64,000 bases of DNA, from assembly GCA_003586115.2 (NCBI GenBank), contig QVOM02000034.1, positions 132,167,598-132,231,597 on the forward strand, given 5' to 3'. Every line of letters begins with the position of its first letter. Position 1 is the first letter of the stretch. The position numbers and the translations under genes are program-made. Below the pieces are notes generated by a model. That model was not told the DNA's origin. It searched no databases and worked only from the letters and a program-made list of their open reading frames with translations. Of the stretch, positions 40,001 to 55,000 are shown in pieces. This DNA is from Salvator merianae (lineage: Eukaryota > Chordata > Lepidosauria > Squamata > Teiidae).

Positions 40001-43000
40001 CTGCTTTCTTGTAAACTTTAGCTGAAAAAACACTCCTGGCACATTGTTCTCTTTCTCCAGGTACTTCACTAGATTCCAGTTAGCATGCTGTTGTTGTTTA
40101 GTTGTTTAGTCATGTCTAGCTCTTCATGACCCCATGAACACACCAAACTCATCTATCCACCACTGTCTCTCAGAGTCAGCCAAAGTTCATGTTTGCTACC
40201 TCCACAACACTAACTAACCATCTCATCTTCTGCCATCCCCTTCTCCCTTTTGTCTTCAATCTTTCCCAGCATCAGGGTCCTTTCTAATGAATCCTGTCTT
40301 ATGTGGCCAAAGTATTTGAGTTTCTGTTTCAGTATTAGTCCAATTAGTATAACCAGTATCAAATGCCACATATTTTTACAAGGAAAATACCTTATGAAAT
40401 CACAAACCAAGTAGAGGGTTGCTCATTTCTTACAGTTTTGAAAGTCTGAAAACCAAGCAATTTGAGATCACTCAGAAAGTGTAGCTTCTTGAAAATGCCA
40501 GTTTTAACTGAATGAAATCTACTGTCATAGGTACAAATACATCTAATTACCTCTCCATCATCTATGCTATTTTTCCTTACTTTTCCTCATCATAAAATTT
40601 TGCCTTCCATGAATATCTGATTCAAACTGAAGACTAATATTATGAGATAGGTAGAACAGGAGAGCTTGCAGGCATGGCCTCTATTCCCCCATCCCCCATT
40701 TTGGGGGACTCAAATTGAGAAAAAAAGCATTGATCAGTTTGAACTAGGGCCCCCTAAAACAGGCTGAGTGGGTAGGGGGGCATGCCTCCAAGATAGCAAA
40801 AAAACTGCTTCAGCAGCTCGGATGTTATTTGTTTACTTCTTTCTACTAGTCTCATGATTAAAACCAGCCTCTTGGACATGTTTTATCTGGTCTATTTGAG
40901 TGTTCTATATATAATTTTTCTTACTTTTGGTTTTTGTTTCTTATCTTTTGTTCACGATCTTTTATAAAGTGATTTTATAAAGTGATTTATTCAAGTGATC
41001 AAAAACAAACAAGCATACAAATAGAACAAATCAAACAAACAACGTGTCTCCAGAAATTTCATTTCAAGCCGAAACATCACCTGGTTGATAAGGTGGGGGT
41101 TCAAATTGTGGAGCTGCTCCCCGAGGATCTGGGTAAAACACATCTGGCTGCTGTGCTGAATACAATTGTGAGCCCCGTGGCACCATCTGTAGTTGCTTGC
41201 CAACTGGGATTGGAGGCAAGTCTGCAGGTCCTCGGGGGGTTACTTGATGAGAGTTCACAGGTAAGGCAGATAAAGAACCCTTTGGGACAGATTCCAGCCT
41301 AGAAAGGACCACAATATTAGAACATTTATGACCCTGAATTACCTTCTGTCAAATATTGTGGCATTGCTGCCCCTACTGTTTGTAACTGGGTTTATGGGCA
41401 GTAGAAGCAAAAGTACCAACACCTCTTGTTCTTCTCTATCTCTAAGCAACCATCTCAAACATCATATTCACAGACATTAATCATTGATAAATATAGTGAT
41501 ACGTTTAAATAATTATTTCATTCACTCAATGTTTCTACCCCTATAGAATCAGATACAGAACACAAGAGGCATAGAATTTCTTTATTAAGAATTGTTTGAA
41601 ATTCTAACTTTTTAAAGTACCATTTTGCCTTTGTAATGAGAATACAAATTAAAGAGCAGATAGTAAAGTAATTTGCCCTTCCTTGAACTTTTATGCAGGG
41701 ATAGCAGTAGCACAATATAAATACATGATCATATTTAGATGTTCATCCCGTTTATGCCCATGGAAAGTACATGCGGTCTGTCTTCTCTAGATTGGAAAGT
41801 ATTTCTATCCACAAATGTTTCAGAGACATAAAACAGCAAACATACAAGTCAGGAGGTGATCCAGGAGCACTGCTGCTGAGATGGTCAATCTTTCCAGGCT
41901 TCAGTGCTGAATCATAACTGGAATCAGTTCCACGAGAGATCAGTTGTGTCACTGCACTGCCTGTGGAGACAATCCCATTTGGCAAGGCAGACGGTTTTCT
42001 GTTGGGCAGGTCCACAGTCCCTTCATCTGACAGAATAGCTGCTGGTGACAGGCCTACTTCATTCAGCTGGCCTAAGGAGGCACTCAGGGGTCTTCGGGGA
42101 ACCAGACGCTTGTTCATTTTACGAAATCTTCAGAAGAAGCGTCGATTGGAGTGAAAAAATTAGAAAAAATTGAGGAGGGGGTGAGAACATAATGATTTGA
42201 TGAAAATGAAAGAATGTTTCAATGTCATATCGGCTGGAAATTATGCAATAAAACAAAACACACAATGATTGCTATGGAGGAAAACATTATTAACTGGTAC
42301 TTAAAAACAGCTACAAGGCATCTTATTAAGACACTGACATGGTCAAAACCCCACCTCTAACCTTTCCACCTTATCCTGCCTAATAAGTTGCTATATACAA
42401 TGGGCAAGTCAGAAATATTCCAGTTATGCAATAGAATCCATACACTAGCATCCAAGATAAAATAAAGTCATGTTTTAATAAGCTAAGAAAAGAATACAAG
42501 AATATTTGCAAGAGTTTTTCTCAAAGTGAAGCAGTGGAACAATATCACAAATATTTAGGCCCCAGGACAGGTCATAACAATAAACATGATTCATATGGCA
42601 AGCCCTTCAATTTCACTACGTTCAGGATCATAAAAAATATTTCTGAGTGCCAAAGGAAAAAGAAAGAGTATTCTCAGATCCAGCTTTCTTCCACATGCCA
42701 AAAGGTACCCTTTATGTTTCCTCACTGTCTCTCAATCCTCAACATTAAACGATTTAGCAGGTTTGAAAGCTCTGACTCCAAAGTCTTTTGATGACATAAA
42801 GACTAGTAGTATAAGAGAAAACATCACCTAGAAGCTTCTTCTTACCTCCTATAGTTTTATAACCACAGCAATGACTGTAAAATATAAAAACAGCCCCACT
42901 GTATTAAATGACAGGGTTCAGGTTTTCCACAAGAGGTGACTCAAGAGAGTCCATGAGAAAAGGCAATGAGTAATTTTATCTGTTTTTCCCTAAAAATTCC

Positions 43001-46000
43001 TGTAACAGACTTGCTTTCAGTCCTAGGAGTCTCCATGAAGTAATTTCTAAGATTGCGATTTCTAAACGTAAAAATAGCATTGCTACATTTCTTCACAGTA
43101 TAAAAAGGTGTATTTTCAAAACAAATAATTAATTTTGAAGTATTATCCTTTCTGGGGTGTTTTTCCCCTGAAATTTACCCAGTTATCCTTTCTTCATCTT
43201 TTTCAGGCAAGAATTTATTCCTTTTTGTTCCTTTTTTCATAATTGCCACAAACTGAGTTAGTGCTTCTAGAGAACTTTCTGCCGTAAGATCAAGATTCTT
43301 TTTTTTGCTTTCAGTCACCATCAGTTTGCATTCTACCACTGACTAACTGTATAAACTTATTTTTATCCTACCAATCCTTTCTTGATAACATGAGAATCAG
43401 TTATTTATTGCTACTTATCTATAAGATAACCCATTCTGATATCTTGGGACTTCTATATTTGCTGGGGATCCTCTTTTGAAGGATACAATAAAAAAAAAGG
43501 TTTTGAAAAAACAAGACCCGCATGTTTGCTGACACTATTAAATAACTCTATGAAGTATGTATGATAAAGGTCACCACAGAAGAAGTTATGACGATTCTTC
43601 TTTAACATATGGGATTATGTTCATAAGTTGTACATGTACATACTTGGATCATTTGATCATTAATCATTTACACAGAATATACTATGTTAACTGCCCATAA
43701 ATTAAAAATTGGTTCTGTATTGGCTGTTTTTTTTCCTTATATTTATTTTATTTGTATTATTTAATATATTCCACCAATAGCATTACATCTCCATATAACA
43801 CTGTTACATTCTTTCCCCCCCACTTCGCTTTCCTCTCCCCTCCCCTCCCCTCCCCCCTCTTGAGCTAGGTTAGCCTTTATCATCAATTCCCTTTTAAAGT
43901 CAGTTTGGAGATTATTTGCCCAATTCCTTGTTGGATCTTGTTCCCTTTTCTTTCTTTCATCACTTTTTCCCCAATTCTCTGTCACAGAATTCTTCAATAA
44001 TTGACTTATACAGCACATTCTATGTTCACTAATGAATTCAAACAACAGTTATCCTAAATGATGATACCAATTTTGGATTGTTCTTTCATTTGAAAATTTC
44101 CAATTTTTAACTATTAGAGATTGTGTAGCTAACAACATTTGTTTTAGAATATAGTGGCCTTGTATTTTTATAACTTGAGTATCCATTTTATGAAACAAAG
44201 AAATCTCCTTTGTCCAAATTATGCTGGTATGCAACATCTTATTGATTTCTACTCCATGCCAGACCAAAACTTTTACACCTCAGGAATTCTCACCATAAAT
44301 GCAAATATGTTCCCTTATTTTTGCACTTACTCCAACATTCTGAACTCATGTTGGTTATCATATACTGGCTATCTTCTAACCTTTTCGATTCAGACAGCAG
44401 AGAAACAGCGGATTTTTGGTAGCTCAGTAATTTTATATTGTTGGTTTTTTAGCATTTTCAGTAAGATGCCATAGAAATTCTATATTAATCTTTGATACAT
44501 TGATAAGCCCTAATGTTTTACATCTTCAACACAATTTGTAGATTGCTTGAACCCCATGGCTATTGATCTGCACTTTTTGTAATTGCAACTTCAATATACC
44601 ATCATACCACTCTGATGAATTAACAGTCTGAAGAAACTGAAGCACATGTGGAATCTTACTTTTCTAGTTCTTCCTGTGAGTGTGCAAAGGTGCAGCTAGC
44701 CCCACGGGGGCACCCTCCTCTCTGTTTCATGTCTCGGCACATGTAAGTCTTGTATTTGCTGTGCTGAGGAGGCTAAATTATATGGAAAAAGAGGAAGCTG
44801 AAGTCAAAATGTTAACAAAGGCAATGTTCTAAAATATATATATATATGGAAAATTTTCTGAAGGAAAATGTTATTAATTAAGGATAAGTGAGATCCATAG
44901 CTGGAATTCTAAACATACATACTAAACAGTAATCTCTAAAAGGTGAAACATATTTTTCTTAGTATATTTACTAAGTGATTTTGGTGTATGGCTAATGCAT
45001 TTTTAAAAAAGAATTCAGGCACATCTTTATGTAACTCCTGCATCCCACCAGGAATGGATCACTTGATAGGAAACTCCCTTTCCAATTCCAGGACTGTTAT
45101 AAATTCAACTATTCTAATTAGACCTTCTGGTCCAATTCAATCGTCCCAGCGAACTATGGTTACTACAAGCTAGGAAGTAGGGTTCTTTATGCACAATGGA
45201 AGGAATTGATACTGTATAAGATTTGGCAGCAGTTTCTAAAGTTTTTTTAAGTTTTTATTTTTTAAATCAACTCCTAAGAGTGCACTCTACTCCTTTTGTT
45301 TAGCATTGGTTTAAACCATTTTTAAAAAAGAATACCTCTACATGAATTATCACAGAAATTTGAAACAAACTGAAGACATCTCACAATCACTAGCTACCCA
45401 TATAATAAAAAAGCCTAACTCTCAATTTTTTAATCAATATATGCAGTAATTGTCCAGTCTGAACGCAAATATTTATTTAATAAATTCACACATCATTTTT
45501 CAAGATTAATATACTAAACCAGAAACATTACATTATAAATAAGTGCTATTTTAATAGTTTTTCAAAGATGTAGTCATGTCATTCTGGATCAGTAAGCAAG
45601 ATAAGTCTGGTTAATTAAGCAAGGTGGTCGAATAGCACCTTAGAGATTATCAGAGAGAAAGAAGTTGGTAGCATGAGTTTTTGTAGACTAAGCCTACTGA
45701 CTAAGGAATCTGGTAAGTGATTCATCTTTATATTATGTGGGAAACCTTGCTTAACAAATTGTGTTTTATCACTGTGACAAGCCTTATAACCAGACTATAC
45801 CTGCTGCTGATCTGCTCCTTTCTTGCTGTGGTTTTGGATATAATCAACCAGTCCATGTACCACAGTCCGCACAGCAACCAAACCATTCTCAAGCTGTTCC
45901 CATGTTGGTGGTGGAGCATCTAAGTGTTAAAAAGAAATAGAAATGCTGAATCTCTCTCTTAAAAAATGTGAAATCCCATAGAAATAAAATCTCCTAAAAT

Positions 46001-49000
46001 TTTAAGAATGAAAACTTTCACTCAGTTCTGAAAAAGAAATAAAGTCACATGTAAGCAACTTTTGAAAATTAACTCTGATTTTATATTTTTACCTTGTTTC
46101 ATTCCTGAAGAACTCAAAGCAGCAACAAAATACTGAAACAGGATGACCACAGCAAGCAAGAAAGAGACAGAAATACAGGGAAAGAGGAAAATGGGGGTTG
46201 AATTACTAGAATAAAAAACATAACACATATTATGAAGTAGAGGTGTGGGATAGGGCAGTTTGGTTCAGTCTTGAACTGAACCAGCTCCAGTCTGCTTGAC
46301 CTTGGCTGCTACTGTCTCAGTACTGTGTCTTTTTCCACCTGGTATAGGCCAAAGAAGAAAAAAAAAGCCTATGGCAGAGCTCAGAACTGATACTCATGGC
46401 TGTAACAGGCACTTTTTAAGTTTGCCTCATGAAACAACACTACGAACCAACCAAATCAATGATACAGCCTGTGGTTCCAGGCTTAGTCATCTGTCCTCAA
46501 CATAAGCCAGTGTGAGGCTAGGAGGAAAAACAATCCTTATCCCGAATCAAGGGATAGTATGGGGTCCCCTTGAGCCACAACAGATTTGTGGTTGAAGCAA
46601 CCATTATGCTGTTTGTATATATCCCTGCTATGAAGGAAAGCTCCACAAGAACTAATAAGTCTATCAGTTCTTCCAGAACATAAGCTCCATTGGAGTTAAT
46701 CTAAGGGCAGTCTATTTCACAGCCAGGATGCTATCACCAGAAGTACAGATGTGGAGAAGATTGTATTATGCACAAACTTCTGAACAAAACACAAAGCACT
46801 AGGAATGTCTTTAGTGTTTTGTTCTGAGTTGGCTGTTCCAAAAGAATGTTTCAGCCACAGGCTACTATGCAGAATCCTAGGTATACTAAACATGGTTGGG
46901 AAGTAGGACACGATGAATGCTATCTACCACCCAACCCACAAAACAAATTGCCAAATGAGTTTCTCCTTCCTTTTCTATTTTTTAAATGAAATTTCCCTTG
47001 GATTCCAAGTCAGAGCTACTCAAAAGTCTAGTCACCAAAGATATTTTAAAATCTTTTTTTCTACAATAATCCACAAGAGAAGTGGGAAAGAGTTAAAGTG
47101 TGTCCAAAAATGGCACTCTGAATCTTTGCAACAAAAGAATTCTAAATTGGGGTGGTTTGTTTTGAGCTAGAACAGTGTTTTGTTCTCAAGGGATGGTTCC
47201 AAGAGAGAAGTAACAAGAGGCCATTGAGCTGTGTTTCTGTCTCAAAAGAGTGACAGATGACATAATTCTGCTATAAGTAGGATTGACAGCAAACTCTGCC
47301 TCAGTTCTTGTGTTGTCCTCTGTTCTAAACAAGCCTGCTCTGTTTTTTCCTCATGCATGAGCAGACATAACTTTCACACGGTCTGAGAGCTTTATAGTCT
47401 ATTAGACTCCCCAGCAGAAGAATGGAGTTCACCACTTCATTGATTTGCTTTGGTAGCCTATCCCTTTCGCATTTTTGGTTCTTCCAGAAGCCAACCCCTA
47501 TGCATCTGTTGAAGGATGTGCAAGGGTAACTGAGGCACTTTAGCTGCTACAGTCCCTGCCTGCCTGATTGACTTAACACCAGAAGGTGTCAGAGATCAAC
47601 TGTAGAATGTCGTGAGAGCCCTTTCTGGCCGCAGCATCCATTTTCACACTTCATTCTTAAACCATAAGGAAAGCATTTTTGTACTGGATATAGGATAATC
47701 TTTCCCTTTGCTCAGGTTGATTAGGAAGCTATAGACCTCCAGTAGTGAAAGGATGTTCTGGACATCACACAGTGTCTTCCATTTGAGAATGTGTGAAGGA
47801 GAAAACTTAGGAGATGAAAGTGAGCCACCAATGTTTTCACCACCTCAGTGTACATTGAAGAATCTGAGAATAAGCTAAACATCTTAGAATACATACAGAG
47901 TCTTTATAGAACTACTTAGGAATCATCTCTGATTGGGGTGATGGGAACATGGAAATAGTCTCCCTGAGATCTGAACTTGATGTCTACTCCAAGACCTGGA
48001 TGATCTCCAATGGCCTCTACTGAAAATTAGAAGACTGCCCACACCTAGACTCTACAAAGTGCTACCTGCGTACCTCAAGAGGAACAACGACTAACATGCA
48101 CTACTTCTATATTCTGCTGAAGTTAACATTAATATGTTGTTTACAATTACCTGGACTAGGATCAATATTTGCTAGGAGTTCTAGATGGGGTCGAAGCCGA
48201 TTCAGATTGGCTGGGTCGCCAGTTCGCTGGAGAGCAATAGTAAGTTCCTGAACACTCTGTGCAAAAGAGGCTGGAGTCTGTAACTTAAGATACATAGTAT
48301 GTAAGAATTAGAGCTGCTTTTCTGAAATGCCTAAAAGTTATCATTAGCAAAATACATCTAAAGTATATGTTCAGATTTCCTGTTTCAACGGCATTTAAAA
48401 TTTCTGCTTAACTATTCTTCCTCTTAACTAAGGGTAATTTTTGCAAGTGTTAGGTTCCACCAAACAGTGCAAATTTAAAACTTGCAAAAATCAAGGAGGC
48501 CACCAACCAGCATGACAGAACATAATCCAACTGTGGGCGTGTTTTATTATTATATTATGTTTTTTTAAAAAAAAAAATAAGGAAGATAAATAAGTTATTC
48601 AAACTATGTTTAGTTGCTATCCATGTTTGGCTGCCCCTGATTATTTATTTCTATCCTACCCTATACCCAAAGGCCTCAGAGCAAGTTACAATATAATCAG
48701 TATAAAAACAAATAAAATTAGTTAACTAAAACAATGACAGTATTTGCACCGGGGGGCTATGATCCCACAGCCAAAGGTCAGCATCTTTGTGCCTTTGAAT
48801 TTTATTCATGCAGATTTACCATTATATGTTTAAGTAACTATGACTTAACCCAATTAACATGGGCCGTATTTTCACTATATTCCAGAATTTGACATGGGCT
48901 GAAAGAGGGAGGTAAAGCCACAGTAGGAAAAGTCTATTGCTGAGTCTGTTCTTCCATTCAGGTATTTGGTGCTGGCAGAGGAAGGCAATCTGTGTGTGTG

Positions 49001-52000
49001 TGGGGGGGGAGGGAGTTTGTTATGGCAGCTGATCATTAAAAAAAGCACAGGAACCATATCAATTGCAGTTCTAACTGCTGCAGGGTTTGAGCAGTCAAGC
49101 TGCTGAAGCAATCTGAGGGAGGATGACTGGATCAGAGTGAGGATCCTATAGATGGAGCCTTATCCGTTGTCTGGTTTGTTTCTCCTCTAGCAGTGTAACA
49201 TCATTTGCAGTGCTGTCTGATGCAGGGTCTGAGCAACTGAGCTGCTGAAGTACAAGGCAATATAAGGAAGGGATGACTGGATTGCAATGAGGACTCGCGT
49301 CTCATCTGATGTCTTTTCCCCCCTTCTCCTTCTCCTAATCCAATTATATTGAATCCAGTGCTTTGATTTGCACAGATTCAATTTACATGCCATTTCTGGG
49401 GAACTTAACACCCAGGTAAATTCTAGTAAAATTGTCATATAAACCACTTCTCTCCTCCCTAGCTTCCAGTTTAGAAGGAGAGCTACAACTTCTGTCATGC
49501 TGTAGTTCCAAAACACTAAGAAGTATAACATAAAAAAGAAGAGGATTGTAACCATGTATTTGTTATACATTCTAAATATTTTTTTGTCCCTTCCAAGCAT
49601 TAAGTCTTGAAGAAGAATGATGGATTGTTGCTGCAACTTTTAAGATCCATGAAATGTCTCACATGTAGGACACTGTAAAAATGAACCACGGCATTCCTCT
49701 CAAGCCCTTGAAGCCCTTCCGAAGCACAATATGTTGTCAGTTTCCTAGTTCTTCTGCTTCACGATCAAGAAGATGATTGTGAAGTATCAATGCCATGTTC
49801 CTCTTTCAATAAACAAAGAGCATTTCAAGAGAACAGTATAACAGAATTAACGCTATGCACTCCCCTCCAGCTCTAAGGCAGAAAGAAGCTGGAGTTTGTG
49901 TGCTTCATTTACTAACACTGAGATCATAACAGAAAATTAAATGAAAAGATCTGTCAAGGCTTTACCTTGTCAATAATTGACTGCATATGAGATTTATGGG
50001 ACTGGTCCCCATACAGCAACGAAGACCACTGATCCGGAGCAATGCGCAAACCAGCCTCCATAGCAATCTGCACAATCTGGGAGTCATGTTCTCGCCTCAG
50101 AGCCTCATAGGTACGGAACTCCTCCTTCAGCTGCATCAGGGAGGAATCTTCATCTCGTTTAGTCACCTGGTAGAGACAAACCTACCTATATTAGTCAAAG
50201 TGATTATATGAAACGAACAAAATTCAGTCACTCAAGGGAAACTTCTCATAGTTCATTTTACCACAAAAGTGATCTTTACTGGGATTTATGACACTAATAC
50301 ATAAACATCTTAGAATATGCTTTTCTATTCATATATTTGTCTATTTGTATGCTGAACAACAAAACAAAATAAATATGGAGAACAGTGCGATTAGTATTAC
50401 TAGAAGGAAAGATAAGAGAATGAATTTATGCTTCCCTATGATAGACAGAATGTCTTTTGGACAGCTGTAAACACAAGGATTCTGAAATGATTCCCTGCAG
50501 ACAAAGAAAAGCAGTGCCTGGGGCAGGGGTTTCATTCTCTCTATGCTGCTGTCCACTTTGTATGAGTCCCTAAAAACAGGAACTTGGCCAAGAACATTTG
50601 GGAGACACAGTTGTTTCCAAAACAAATACAGCAGCAGACTTTTTTTGATATGCAGCTCCTCTACTTTGTTCTTCTTTTCCCACAGAGACATCCCCCAAAG
50701 ACCCCTTCTCTTCTTTTTCTCTTGGCCTGTTACTCCTTGGCTTCCTGTCTCATTTTGTTATTTCATTCATTTCCTGTCTCTGGCTAATGATGATGGGGAG
50801 GTGATTAGCAGCCGCTGGCTACTGTGCTCCTGATGGGCCCTCCAAGAGAATCAGGTGGCAATCCCCTTTGCAGTCTGCTGGCCGATCTGATAGAAGCTCA
50901 AGCCAGCAAGCACAAGAAAGACTCCCAACTTGTAAGCCAATCTCATAGGAACCAGGGCTCATGTAAAAGGAAGACTTTGAAAGGGGTGCAGGGAGGATCG
51001 GGCCCACTGTTCCCATTTTCCTTTGCATATGCCCAGGCTCAGCTTGAGTGGTTCACAGGTTATTCATGGCTCAAGTTCTTCTGAAGAGAAAGCTAGGTCC
51101 CTCTCGGGGAGGGGGGGGGGAGGTCCAATGTGTTTCCCCTGGGGCTTCTCACAGAAGTTGGCCGGCACAGTTCTGTCCCAAAGGCCACCTTCCTGAAGGA
51201 GTGTCAGTTCCAGCAATTCTTCCATGTCCAGCAACATAGATTTTCTGTTTTCTCAGGAAGCTGAAGCTACTTCTCTTGCCCCAGCACAGGACATGCCTAA
51301 GGGAGATGGGGTGTCATGTTCTGGGATCTCAATATCGTTTCATGTTGATGCCTTCATTCCTCTCTTGTCCAAGGTCCTATCTACCCTTAGCATCTAAGAG
51401 TCACTAGATTCTAATCTTGGCATGACCTTTGAAGCAGCAAATTTAATGCTAGCTCCTGCTAAGCAGTCAAGGATTACCCCTATCTTGGCAGGGTGCCATT
51501 CTCCAGGCTCATTTGGCAAAGTCTACACAGTACTCAAGAAGTTACTCCTGACTCCGGGAATCAGTGCATCTTTATTGTGCTAACAGTGGATCTTCCAGTA
51601 GGCAGTTGGGTCTCAGCCTTGACTGCTCCTTGCCCATTTGTGGCCCTTTTCATAGACTATACCAACTACAGAACTCAGACAGAAAAAAGAAATTCACTTT
51701 GACATTACAGCAGTGAGAGGTACGGCTAACATGTCTCTCTTCTCCACGGTCATGCTGCGTTGGACAGACATTTCTGATTGCTGATAGTTTACTCTCCACA
51801 CAGGTTAGAGCCACTCCGTTAGATGTTCAAAGGGTGTCAGCCTTTAATGCAGATGGGGCTTTAGATTGCTTAGGCCTCACAGCCAATGTTATGGTTCATT
51901 CAGTAGATGCAAGAAAATCACTTTGGCACAAGTTTTAGAGGGTGGACAGTTCTATTAGAGCCAGCTTAACAGCAAGACCCTTCAAGGGCCAGTTATAGTT

Positions 52001-55000
52001 TGGAGGGCACACCTTGAAAGATGTCCTTGTAGGAAAGGGGCTTGTCACAAGGAAAAAGTTTGTTATGCCATTAACTCTTTCATCTCTACTTAAGACAAAA
52101 CCTAGGAAGTACTCTAGCTCTAGGAAGGCTTTTTCCGGTTACAAGCCACAATTTAATTCTGCCTTTCATTCCTCCTTTTAAAGCGGGGACCAGAATAAGC
52201 AGCAGTTGAGATAGTACTGGAGTTGTACTTTCTCTCTCTTGTTTAATCTGGCAATTGTTTCTCCTAGACAGACTTCGGTAGCTAGTTGCGTAATTCAATG
52301 ATCATACAGCATGATTTAAATTCATGTAGATTTGTTTTGTTTTAAATTCTAACCACATATGAAGAATTTAGGTATACTGATTAGAAGTTAGCTTTATCGA
52401 TTAGTTATATGAAATCTAACCTATGCAGGATGTTTTATTAGCATACTCCATCATATATGCATTTTTTTCTCACTTCTGTTCTTTATTTTTTACCCTGATT
52501 ACATTTTTTTTTACAATTAATAAAAGTGCTTACTGCAAACAAATGGGTTATTGTACTTTATTCTCTTTGCTTTGGAAATAAAAATCATACAACTTTTATT
52601 TCACTTCAAATTAGTAGCAAACTGTTTCACATTTGACAGTCACTCTTGTGGAACAAATGGTGTCTGTGAGGCTGACAGGGAAAATAGGGTGGTGAGTTCA
52701 AACGCTTTGAGAAACATAGTTCAATTACTGGAAATAAAATATTTCATTGAATAAAAAAGATTCACAGGACTGCAGGCAATGAACAAGCAGGTCCCCTCTG
52801 ACCACCCACTCCAAAATGACACCAAAAACCACTGTCCTTTTGTGGGAGCGATTTTGGGGGTAGGCAGAGCAATGGCCATCCTTCCTAGTCTTATAAAAGC
52901 AGTTACTGTGGAGAAATGATCAATGTTGTATTTTGCAGTGTATTATTATTGTTATAGTTTGTAGTTTTATGTTATATATTGTACTTATTTGGTACCGGAA
53001 TTTTTATCTGAGCTTAATTTTTTTTCTATTTATGGATTACTGAGCATTCATAAACTATACTACGTTGAGCTGCAAATGATCTTGAGCATTTACAAAAAAC
53101 ATGGTATAGAAATAAATACCAATACACAGTATTTGATTCTGACACAGAAATGTGAGTGCCAGACAAACGAAGACAATCAATAATGGATACAAGACTGGGA
53201 GTGGCTCAGTGGATATAACTGGGTCTGTCTGAGGCCTGCTGAGACTGCTCCTTGCCTTCCCCCTCTCCTCTTCAGGTGATCTGCTGCTGCCTGACTAAGG
53301 AAGTGAGACACAGCAAGACTCAGAGATTGCTTTAAATGAGCATCTTTTTTTCTGAAATTAATTTGTATTTTGGTATTTCCTGATTCAATTAATAGTGCAC
53401 AGTTAAATTATCATGTATATAATAATATAATTATTTTGTATAGTTAAATTGTATTGTTTTCTGGGTTTTGTTGTAAACTGCCTTCTGTATTTTATTTTTG
53501 AAATATACAAATATACAAATAAACTGATGTGATTATTTTCATGCACAAAAAAGAAAAACAACAAAAAACCATACGTTTTCAACATAAACTAACTGCAATC
53601 AAGAGAACAAAGCTGTTCACGAGGATACCACAGAAGGGTGCCTCTACAATTCTACCTTTGATTTTGATCCATATATGAAATCCCATTATACTAAGACACC
53701 ATAATACTCTCTTGTCCAAAGTTTCAGGTCCAGAATTTTTTTAAAAAACCAATACCTTCTTAAGTTGCAGGTGATACAGCTTTAATTGGGGGTATCTGTG
53801 CACAATATGTTTGCTTTATCCCCTAGTTATGATCACTATTCATGCAATTTTCCACTCTTAAAAATGTGTAATATTGTTAGGGCTTCAAATATCCTACCTG
53901 CTCCATCTTCTGGCTTTAATCTGCCCTCTCACTCACAAATAAATTCTAAAGAGGAGGCTTTGCTTCAGGAACATTGCCCCATATTTCAGGACCATTTAAG
54001 GAGATGTCCATTACTTCTCAGATTCAGATGATACTGGTCCCCATGTTGCTGGCTTTGATCTAGCAAAGCCAACTTTGAGTTTGTTCTTGTGGTCATGAAC
54101 CTACCTTACCATGAAGTACCACTGCTCTAAACCAGCCTCCCCCTATAGCCTTCAACTAAGCTAGACCAGGACAATTAATTAAATTTTCCTAATGTTAAAT
54201 TATACACAACCAAAGAGAAGGGATTTTAGATTTTAGTCTCAATTTACAAAAGTACGAGGCTTGTGCCAAATTGAAGTTTGGTATTAGTGAACCATGCAAA
54301 AAGGCCTAGGATTGTAGCCCCTCTAGTCTACAAGCTTGACCTCTCTATGGCAACAAGGAAAAGGAGAGGGGTATTCATGGGACAAGACAGTGTGACAGAA
54401 ATGGAATGGAGCTCACTTTGATCTCCTGTGCCTGCATGATGGGGTTGCTCGCAGGCATAATATGCCCCCTTCCCAGCTATATGGTCCCTGGGAAGCAGGA
54501 AGAATGGAACGCTATGGGAGCAGCTGTACTCTGCTCAGTTTCCATCACACTCACATGCCATGCCATGCCCTTGCCTTTGACACTTTCCTTGTGCTACAGA
54601 GAGGCCAGGCTTGCGGAATAGACCACTTAACAATCCCAGGTTTCTATGTATGGGTCACTAAAGCCAAACTTCAGTTTGGCATAAGGCTCGTGAATATTAC
54701 TAAAACCAATATACAACTGCCTTCCTACTGCACTTGTTCTATGTACAGTACCATGAGGTCATCTGTACAATATATTTTCTTTCAACATGAATGAGGGGCT
54801 TTCAAAGTAAAAAGACTAGGGAATTATAATACACACATAACTAAAAGAATGATAAATGGTAAGGGAGAACGCCTTTATGCATTTAAAAATGATTCTAGAG
54901 ATATCTCAGAATCACTAAAACATAACTAGAGCTACTTGCCCCATACCTTGAAACAGGAGGCTCTGTAAAGAAGTTGGACAACATGCCCAATGCTAGTTTT

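Noticed and set aside
49187..49636. 149-codon minus-strand open frame in an intron
   Set aside because: Low-complexity hydrophobic/basic text with no family likeness; taken as chance.
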